Origin: JAZQUM01 sp045631305
GTDB lineage: Bacteria; Bacillota; Clostridia; Oscillospirales; Oscillospiraceae
DNA: 9,898 bases
NCBI GenBank assembly: GCA_045631305.1
Contig: JAZQUM010000098.1
Location: 1-9,898 of the forward strand
Direction: 5' to 3'
Shown: piece after piece, positions 5,564 to 9,898 of the stretch
How positions within the stretch are numbered: position 1 is the first letter of the stretch
Layout of the letters: the number at the start of each line of letters is the position of its first letter
Notes under the pieces: model-generated
Told to the model about the DNA's origin: nothing
Database searches by the model: none
The model's input: only the letters and a program-made list of their open reading frames with translations
Translations under genes and position numbers: made by a program

Positions 5564-6064
5564 ATGGGAAAAAGAGAACTTGTTGATTCGACCAATCCTG
5601 CTCCTGTCAAGGGCGGAAAGAAGAAAAAGGTTTTGGCCGCTGTTTTCTATGCCTTGGCGCTGGCGGTTTACATCGCGGTAACGGTGTGGCGTTTTGTGTT
5701 GGGAGAAGAGATTGACTGGCTGTATTTTCCTGTTGTGGTGTTTGGGATTTTACCTGCCAGTGCCTTTTTGACATCCTGCCTCATGGGCTATTGCAAGAGC
5801 TTTCTTTTCTGGCTTTCGCCCATAGTGCAGGTGGTGCTGCTGTTCCTTTATGAATTGATCGCCTTCCGCAGTTATGCCTTCTGGCCCCGTATCCTTTTGG
5901 TGGCTGTTGCATCTCTTGCGGGTATGATCGTGGGCCTTGTGCTGAAGATGCTGCATGTACGGGCTAAAAGCGAAAAGCGCCGTCAAAAGCAACAGGAGAA
6001 AAACAAAGTGGAAGAAGAAAAAGCTGTGTGTGAAGTGCTGAAAGAATTCACCGAAGAAAAGTAA
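5564..6064 (+). CDS. Four-helix membrane protein with charged C-terminal tail, unknown function
   Basis: I do not recognise a named family. The 166 residues have a lysine-rich N-terminal tail (1-22), four hydrophobic segments suited to membrane helices (about 23-46, 52-76, 79-101, 108-130), and a strongly charged C-terminal tail (131-166, rich in Lys, Gln and Glu) likely to be an alpha-helix or coiled coil. By the positive-inside rule both ends should be cytoplasmic. AGGAGG begins just after the stop of the fkbM-like gene and the ATG follows that stop by 12 bases, so the two are cotranscribed, and the product may work with the methyltransferase at the membrane. That link is inference from position only. 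The gene ends four bases before a terminator hairpin. Confidence 0.75.
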   Translation: MGKRELVDSTNPAPVKGGKKKKVLAAVFYALALAVYIAVTVWRFVLGEEIDWLYFPVVVFGILPASAFLTSCLMGYCKSFLFWLSPIVQVVLLFLYELIAFRSYAFWPRILLVAVASLAGMIVGLVLKMLHVRAKSEKRRQKQQEKNKVEEEKAVCEVLKEFTEEK

Positions 6065-6067
6065 AAT

Positions 6068-6102
6068 AAAAAGCGTGTGAGCAATGCTCGCACGCTTTTT
6101 TT
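6068..6102. terminator. Bidirectional terminator between fkbM operon and sufB-like gene
   Basis: A 15-bp stem with one G-T pair (6068-6082 with 6086-6100), an AAT loop, A-rich on the left and T-rich on the right. It lies between the convergent ends at 6064 and 6110 and should stop transcription both ways. Confidence 0.88.
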
Positions 6103-6109
6103 ATGAAGT

Positions 6110-7039
6110 TTATTCTGCCAGGAAACCCTTGAGGATGCAGTCTTCTGCTTCTTCAGCGGTCAGACCCAGTGTCTGCAGTTTCAGAAGCTGGTCGCCTGCG
6201 ATCTTGCCGATGGCGGCTTCGTGGATCAGCTGCGCTTCGGTGGAGTTGGCAGCGATCTCGGGGATGGAACGAATGCGGGCATTACCCATGATGATGGAGT
6301 CGCACTGCACGTGGCCGAAGGAGCGGGCGTTACCTACCATGCGGGGATAGAAGAGCTGGTAGGAATCGTCCTGCGCTACGGAACGGGAGATGACGCGGCT
6401 CTTGGCATCGTCACCGTTGAGCTCGATCTCCATTTCGGAGGTGGCTTCCTGATTGCCGTGGGTCAGAAGACGCTCGGTGATGATGGCTTCAGCGCCAGCG
6501 CCGCAAACGATCTTGGTAAAGCGCTTGGTGGAGTCCACACCGCGGATCTGGGTGGATTCCATGTGGAGGGTTGCACCCTCTTCCAGATAAACCACGGTCT
6601 GGGGATTCATCACGTTTTTGCCGGTAGCTTCTTCGCCGTTTTCGCCGTAATGCTTTTCGGCATAGCGGACGGTGGAGTTCTTGCCCACATAGAAGGTGTG
6701 GATGCCGTCATGGCGGGATTCGTTGCAGCCGGAGTTATGGATGCCGCAGCCTGCCATAATCTCGATATCACAGTTTTCGCCGATATAGAAGTCGTTGTAG
6801 ACCATTTCGGTGAGACCGGTCTTGGAGATGATAACGGGGATGTAGCACTTTTCGCCGCGGGTGCCATCCTTTACGCGGATGTCGATACCGGGCTTGTCCT
6901 CTTTGTTGGTGATCTGGATAAATTCGGTGCTCTGGCGGGCTTCGCAGCCGCTGTCCTTACGGATATTGAAGGCACCTACGGGTTTGCCGGTAATGTCGGC
7001 GATTTTTTCAAGCAGAGCGGAGTCGATTTCGTTGATCAT
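6110..7039 (-). CDS. Short SufB/SufD-family Fe-S assembly scaffold (SmsB-like)
   Basis: This 309-residue protein is a SufB/SufD-type beta-helix protein, much shorter than canonical SufB (about 470-495). It has GCGIHNSGCNESRHDGIHTFYV (97-118), EKHYGENGEE (128-137), the QIRGVDSTKRFTKI stretch (164-177), ISRSVAQ (217-223), and the C-terminal core HVQCDS (243-248) with IHEAAIGKI (272-280) and QLLKLQTLGL. Cys246 matches the position of E. coli SufB Cys405, and His273-Glu274 match its active-region His-Glu; the preceding residue is Ile where SufB usually has Glu. It should bind two copies of SufC and assemble or hand on Fe-S clusters. The start overlaps the sufC stop by one base (TAATG), so the pair is coupled. 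No sufD, sufS or sufU lies nearby, as in the minimal SMS-type systems of anaerobes. Confidence 0.88.
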   Translation of the reverse strand: MINEIDSALLEKIADITGKPVGAFNIRKDSGCEARQSTEFIQITNKEDKPGIDIRVKDGTRGEKCYIPVIISKTGLTEMVYNDFYIGENCDIEIMAGCGIHNSGCNESRHDGIHTFYVGKNSTVRYAEKHYGENGEEATGKNVMNPQTVVYLEEGATLHMESTQIRGVDSTKRFTKIVCGAGAEAIITERLLTHGNQEATSEMEIELNGDDAKSRVISRSVAQDDSYQLFYPRMVGNARSFGHVQCDSIIMGNARIRSIPEIAANSTEAQLIHEAAIGKIAGDQLLKLQTLGLTAEEAEDCILKGFLAE

Positions 7040-7779
7040 TATGCCTTCGCCTCCTTCTTCATAACGGGGCAGGAGCCCAGAGTGTCGGCCATGATGAGGG
7101 GGAAGATCTCCTCATTGGTGCCGCGGTGCATCAGTTCGCCGCCGCCTACAACGATGATCTCGTCTGCCAGGGAGATGATGCGCTCCTGATGGGAGATGAT
7201 GATCATGGTAGCGGTGTGCTGCTGATGGATCTGTTCAAAGGTTTCGGTGAGACGGGCAAAGCTCCAAAGGTCAATGCCGGCTTCGGGTTCGTCGAAGATC
7301 ATGAGTTCTGCGTTGCGGGCCAGAATGGTGGCAATTTCAATGCGCTTGACTTCGCCGCCGGAAAGGCTCACGTCTACTTCGCGTTCCAGATAATCGTTGG
7401 CACAGAGGCCAACCTTGGTGAGGTACTGGCAGCACTTATCCTTAGAGAGCTTTTCGTTGCCTGCAGCCAGCGTCAGAAGGTCACGCACGGTGATGCCCTT
7501 GAAGCGGGGGGGCTGCTGGAAACCGTAGCTGATGCCAAGCTTTGCGCGCTCGGTGATGCCAAGTTCCGTCACGTCCTGACCGTTCCAAAGGATCTGGCCG
7601 GAAGTGGGGGTAACAAGGCCCATGATGACTTTAGCCAGGGTGGTCTTGCCGCCGCCGTTGGGGCCGGTGAAAACCACCAGCTTGTTGTCGGGGATGGTGA
7701 GAGAAATATTTTTGAGAATATCAATGTCAGCGCCATCTTCAGTGTGAACGCGATAACTGATATTTTTCAGTTCCAACAT
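7039..7779 (-). CDS. sufC: SufC-type Fe-S assembly ATPase
   Basis: This 246-residue ABC ATPase has all the motifs in order: Walker A GPNGGGKTT (39-47), Q-loop in FQQPPRFKGITVRDLL (88-102), signature LSGGE (139-143), Walker B LMIFDEPEAGID (159-170), and H-loop ISHQERI (195-201). The GFQQPPRFKGI text and the DEPEAGID form, with no membrane subunit nearby, mark SufC rather than a transporter ATPase. SufC is a soluble ATPase that drives conformational change in SufB or the SufBD complex during Fe-S cluster assembly in the cytoplasm. AAGGAGGT precedes the ATG with about seven bases between. The downstream partner is the short SufB-like gene, overlapping by one base. The family's full name in this arrangement may be SmsC. 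Confidence 0.92.
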   Translation of the reverse strand: MLELKNISYRVHTEDGADIDILKNISLTIPDNKLVVFTGPNGGGKTTLAKVIMGLVTPTSGQILWNGQDVTELGITERAKLGISYGFQQPPRFKGITVRDLLTLAAGNEKLSKDKCCQYLTKVGLCANDYLEREVDVSLSGGEVKRIEIATILARNAELMIFDEPEAGIDLWSFARLTETFEQIHQQHTATMIIISHQERIISLADEIIVVGGGELMHRGTNEEIFPLIMADTLGSCPVMKKEAKA

Positions 7780-7821
7780 AGAACATACCTCCTTACTGTG
7801 GGGAAATTTATATAAAAGGAA

Positions 7822-7847
7822 ATGGGTCTTATAGAAAGATGCCCCAT
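7822..7847. promoter_or_regulatory. Bulged hairpin in the sufCB leader
   Basis: ATGGGTCTT (7822-7830) can pair with AAGA plus CCCAT (7836-7839 and 7843-7847) around a five-base loop with a three-base bulge. It lies in the transcribed leader between the predicted start near 7865 and the sufC ribosome site. It may be a protein-binding or RNA regulatory site, but no known riboswitch is recognised. Confidence 0.35.
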
Positions 7848-7871
7848 ATCACACCATTTTATATTCATATT

Positions 7872-7900
7872 ATTTTAGCAGAACCACAGTTAAAAAGCAA
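7872..7900 (-). promoter_or_regulatory. Extended -10 promoter of sufCB
   Basis: TTGCTT (7900-7895), a 17-base spacer, then TAAAAT (7877-7872) with TG one base upstream of the -10 box. Transcription should begin near 7865, giving a leader of about 86 bases before sufC, long enough for a control element. Confidence 0.75.
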
Positions 7901-7965
7901 TAGCGGCAGGACAGTCGCACTTTTTCCCGCGGGGCATAGAATGGGAAAAGGAAAGGGGGATGACT

Positions 7966-8481
7966 ATGGATCAGGAAAAGATGATGCTGCTGCAAAAATA
8001 TGACCATGTCTGGCAGCGGGTCACGCCCGATGCAGATCCGTATGCGGTGTTAACGGAGATGGAAATGCCTGCTATGGCACGCAAGGAAAAAACGGGGGAG
8101 GAATGGCTCCTCGAAAAAATAGCAGATGAGTGGAAAGACCGGGCGTATTATTTGACCCTTGCCCGACGGGGCGGTGTGGGAAGCCGTGAGTTTTTTCGCA
8201 TGGCAGCGGAGGAAGAGCGGCATGCTCAGCGGCTGAAAGCCATGTGGTATCTTGCGGGCAGAGATTTGCCGCGGGAGAATTTTTCAAATGCCTGTACCGT
8301 GCCGCAGAAAAAAGCGGAAGCGCTGCGGGAACGGTATAGCGCAGAGTGCCGCAGTGCAGAGGAGTATTTTGCTCTGGAAAAAGCAGCAAAAGGCTGCAGT
8401 GGGAGACTGCTGCGCGATATGGGAGAAGATGAGCGGCGCCATGCGGAAACGGTTTTGCGTATTTTAGAGCGGATGGTGTAG
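7966..8481 (+). CDS. Ferritin-like di-iron protein
   Basis: This 171-residue protein reads as a four-helix ferritin-like domain with an internal repeat. Helix 1 carries Glu55 (IADEWKDRAYYLTLARR), and helix 2 carries Glu83 and His86 (AAEEERHAQRL). Helix 3 carries Glu127 (RYSAECRSAEEYF), and helix 4 carries Glu156 and His159 (GEDERRHAETVLRIL). The E...ExxH pattern repeats with 28 and 29 residue spacing, as in rubrerythrin and other di-iron ferritin-like proteins. No C-terminal rubredoxin Cys pairs follow, so it is not a classical rubrerythrin. It may store iron or remove peroxide. The start at 7966 is chosen because GAAAGGGGG is correctly spaced for it, while the ATG at 7960 abuts that site. 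It is divergent from sufCB across a 186-base gap, with only a weak promoter (TAGAAT at 7937-7942, poor -35). Confidence 0.78.
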   Translation: MDQEKMMLLQKYDHVWQRVTPDADPYAVLTEMEMPAMARKEKTGEEWLLEKIADEWKDRAYYLTLARRGGVGSREFFRMAAEEERHAQRLKAMWYLAGRDLPRENFSNACTVPQKKAEALRERYSAECRSAEEYFALEKAAKGCSGRLLRDMGEDERRHAETVLRILERMV

Positions 8482-8491
8482 AGAAAGGCAC

Positions 8492-8520
8492 TTGCCAAGG
8501 TGGCGTGTGGGAATTATAAT
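8492..8520 (+). promoter_or_regulatory. Near-consensus sigma-A promoter of the HD-domain gene
   Basis: TTGCCA (8492-8497), a 17-base spacer, then TATAAT (8515-8520). It starts ten bases after the ferritin-like stop, so the HD gene has its own strong promoter and a leader of about 23 bases to the ATG at 8550. Confidence 0.85.
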
Positions 8521-8549
8521 GGGAGAAAATACAGGCCAAGGAGGCTTCT

Positions 8550-9134
8550 ATGAAATCTGTTATCTCCCGCGCCGATGCTATGGCGCTGCTGCAGAAGTAT
8601 AATAAAGAACCTTTCCACATTCAGCATGCGCTGACGGTGGAGGGCGTTATGCGCTATTTCGCCGATACTCTGGGCTATGGCGAAGATGTGGAGTTCTGGG
8701 CTACTGTTGGCCTTCTCCACGATATCGACTTTGAACTCTGGCCTGAAGAGCACTGCCTGAAGGCTCCTGAACTTCTGAAAGAGGGCGGCGCGGAGGAAGA
8801 TTTCATCCACGCTGTCTGCAGCCACGCTTACGGCCTTTGCTGCGATGTGGAGCCCATCCATGAAATGGAAAAGGTGCTCTTTGCCGTGGATGAACTTACG
8901 GGCCTTATTGGCGCTGCTGCCAGAATGCGCCCTTCCAAGAGCGTGATGGATATGGAAGTGAGCAGCCTGAAGAAGAAGTTCAAGGACAAGAAGTTTGCCG
9001 CAGGCTGCAGCCGCGATGTCATCCGCGAAGGTGCAGAGCGCCTTGGCTGGGAGCTGGATGTTTTGATGGAACGCACCATTGAAGCCATGCGCACTTGCGA
9101 AGAGAGTATCAATGCTGCTATGGAAAATCTGTAA
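8550..9134 (+). CDS. HD-domain predicted hydrolase
   Basis: This 194-residue protein has the metal-binding pattern of the HD phosphohydrolase superfamily: His26 (HIQHALTVE), His57-Asp58 (GLLHDIDFE), further His residues near 87-92 (IHAVCSHAYG), and Asp114 (FAVDELTGLI). Helix-rich text with a Lys-rich segment KKKFKDKKFA at 141-150 follows. HD proteins cleave phosphate esters of nucleotides or other small molecules. This subfamily, common in Clostridia, has no defined substrate known to me. AAGGAGG is well spaced before the ATG. It is transcribed from its own near-consensus promoter and closed by a strong hairpin, so it is a single-gene unit. Nothing in its neighbours tells its job. Confidence 0.85.
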   Translation: MKSVISRADAMALLQKYNKEPFHIQHALTVEGVMRYFADTLGYGEDVEFWATVGLLHDIDFELWPEEHCLKAPELLKEGGAEEDFIHAVCSHAYGLCCDVEPIHEMEKVLFAVDELTGLIGAAARMRPSKSVMDMEVSSLKKKFKDKKFAAGCSRDVIREGAERLGWELDVLMERTIEAMRTCEESINAAMENL

Positions 9135-9144
9135 AAAAACACAA

Positions 9145-9178
9145 AAAAATCCCCCGACTGTGAGGTCGGGGGATTTTT
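9145..9178. terminator. Strong bidirectional terminator
   Basis: A perfect 14-bp stem (9145-9158 with 9165-9178), GC-rich in its middle, with a six-base loop and A- and T-rich outer arms. It lies between the convergent HD gene (ends 9134) and the fakA-like gene (ends 9187) and should serve both. Confidence 0.93.
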
Positions 9179-9186
9179 ATTGCGCA

Positions 9187-9898
9187 TTATTCGATGGAAA
9201 CGATGTAGTAGTACACGGGCTGGCCGCCGGGAACTACGGTGATCTCTGCGTCGGGGCAGGCGGCGGAGAAGAATTCGCCGGCCTTTTCAGCCGCTTCTTC
9301 GCTGACATCTTCGCCGTAGAACACGGTGATGAACTCTGCGTCCTTTTCGCTTGCCATCTTGGCGAGGCTTTCCAGCAGCACGTCAATGCTGCGGTCGGTG
9401 CCGAAGAGCTTGCCTTCCAGCAGCGCCAGATAGTCACCTTCGTTGATGGCGAAGCCGTCGTAATCGGAGTTGCGGGCTGCATAGGTGATCTGCGCGGTGG
9501 CAACGTTTTCGATAGCTTCGGTGAGGGCGGCGGTGATCTCTTCGGGAGATTCTGCTTCGGTATCCACATTCATCATGGCGGTGATGCCCTGAGGAATGGT
9601 CTTAGTGGGAATGACCACTACCTGCTTTTCGGTGAGGTCAGCGCACTGCTCGGCAGCCATGATGATGTTCTTGTTGTTGGGAAGAACAAAGACTACCTCT
9701 GCGGGGATCTTGTCGATCTCCTGCAGGATGCTTTCGGTGGAGGGGTTCATGGTCTGACCGCCGCTGACGATACCGTCCACACCCAGATCGCGGAAGAGGG
9801 AAGCCAGACCCTCGCCTGCGCAAACGGAAAGGAAACCGTAGCGCTTTTCGGGAGCGGCTACCTTGTTTTCCTGTGCGGGGGGCATGAAGTGGGTTCGT
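9187..9898 (-). CDS. fakA: FakA/YloV fatty acid kinase subunit, C-terminal part (runs off window)
   Basis: The last 236 or so codons of a FakA/YloV (DAK2-domain fusion) protein are present; the frame stays open to the window edge, so the N-terminal DAK-type ATP-binding domain lies outside. Visible family motifs are YGFLSVCAGEGLASLFRDLGVD, then GGQTMNPSTESIL, LPNNKNIIMAAEQ, VIPTKTIPQGITAMM, the QITYAARNSDYDG stretch, and the terminal VPGGQPVYYYIVSIE. FakA phosphorylates fatty acids bound to FakB, feeding exogenous or recycled acyl chains into phospholipid synthesis through PlsX/PlsY. The C-terminal region seen here is the FakB-interacting part. The ATG at 9885 is internal, since RTHF codons continue upstream of it. 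In many Firmicutes the gene follows an Asp23/YloU gene, which would lie beyond the window. Confidence 0.9.
   Translation of the reverse strand, partial: RTHFMPPAQENKVAAPEKRYGFLSVCAGEGLASLFRDLGVDGIVSGGQTMNPSTESILQEIDKIPAEVVFVLPNNKNIIMAAEQCADLTEKQVVVIPTKTIPQGITAMMNVDTEAESPEEITAALTEAIENVATAQITYAARNSDYDGFAINEGDYLALLEGKLFGTDRSIDVLLESLAKMASEKDAEFITVFYGEDVSEEAAEKAGEFFSAACPDAEITVVPGGQPVYYYIVSIE

Noticed and set aside
6221..7189. A 322-codon plus-strand open frame opposite the sufB-like gene
   Set aside because: Rich in Gly, Val, Asp and Ala from codon bias on the other strand, no ribosome site, antisense to a gene with clear SufB motifs.
7126..7815. A 229-codon plus-strand open frame opposite sufC
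   Set aside because: Antisense shadow of a gene with all ABC ATPase motifs.
7926..7933. CCCGCGGG palindrome upstream of the ferritin-like gene considered as an operator
   Set aside because: Eight bases of GC palindrome with no second copy and no match to a box I know.
8072..8620. A 182-codon minus-strand open frame over the ferritin-like gene
   Set aside because: Low-quality Ser/Pro/His-rich shadow frame without a ribosome site; it also crosses the near-consensus HD promoter.

Overview
The window looks like a chromosomal segment of a low-to-mid GC anaerobic Firmicute, probably a Clostridia member of the Oscillospiraceae/Ruminococcaceae type. The basis is strong AGGAGG ribosome sites throughout, sigma-A-like promoters, U-tailed hairpin terminators between convergent genes, and a gene set typical of gut Clostridia (YwaF-like membrane protein, DUF2156-GNAT protein, SufC with a short SufB-like protein, FakA/YloV). 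This placement is inference from family content, not a species call. No rRNA, tRNA, CRISPR array, transposase or phage gene was seen.

Layout. (1) 1-345, minus: a small XRE repressor overlapping by ATGA the start of a membrane protein that leaves the window. (2) 378-1140: an AT-richer patch with a minus-strand XRE regulator carrying two membrane segments and a C-terminal zinc ribbon, with a hairpin downstream and repeated GGTTGA/TCAACC half-sites upstream. It reads like an acquired single-gene insert. (3) 1281-3790, plus: a promoter followed by a YwaF/TMEM164-like membrane protein, a DUF2156-GNAT fusion and a 64-residue conserved-looking small protein, closed by a bidirectional terminator. (4) 3801-4408, minus: an Smr-domain protein and an ArsC/Spx-like thioredoxin-fold protein, tightly coupled. 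(5) 4468-6102, plus: an FkbM-type methyltransferase with an extra N-terminal domain and a four-helix membrane protein, transcribed divergently from smr and ended by a second bidirectional terminator. (6) 6110-7900, minus: sufC and a short sufB-like gene with no sufD, sufS or sufU beside them, which resembles the minimal two-component SUF (SMS) type. (7) 7966-8481, plus: a ferritin-like di-iron protein, divergent from sufCB. (8) 8492-9178, plus: an HD-domain protein with its own near-consensus promoter and a third bidirectional terminator. (9) 9187-9898, minus: the C-terminal part of FakA/YloV.

How the genes fit together. The clearest functional theme is iron: a Fe-S assembly ATPase/scaffold pair and a di-iron ferritin-like protein share one divergent intergenic region. 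A weaker theme is lipid or envelope chemistry: a YwaF/TMEM164-like protein, a DUF2156 protein (the fold of aminoacyl-phosphatidylglycerol synthases) and the fatty acid kinase subunit FakA. No obviously new defence or mobile system is visible. The most interesting points are the minimal SUF pair, the possible lipid-modifying operon, and the half-site cluster upstream of the membrane-anchored regulator.
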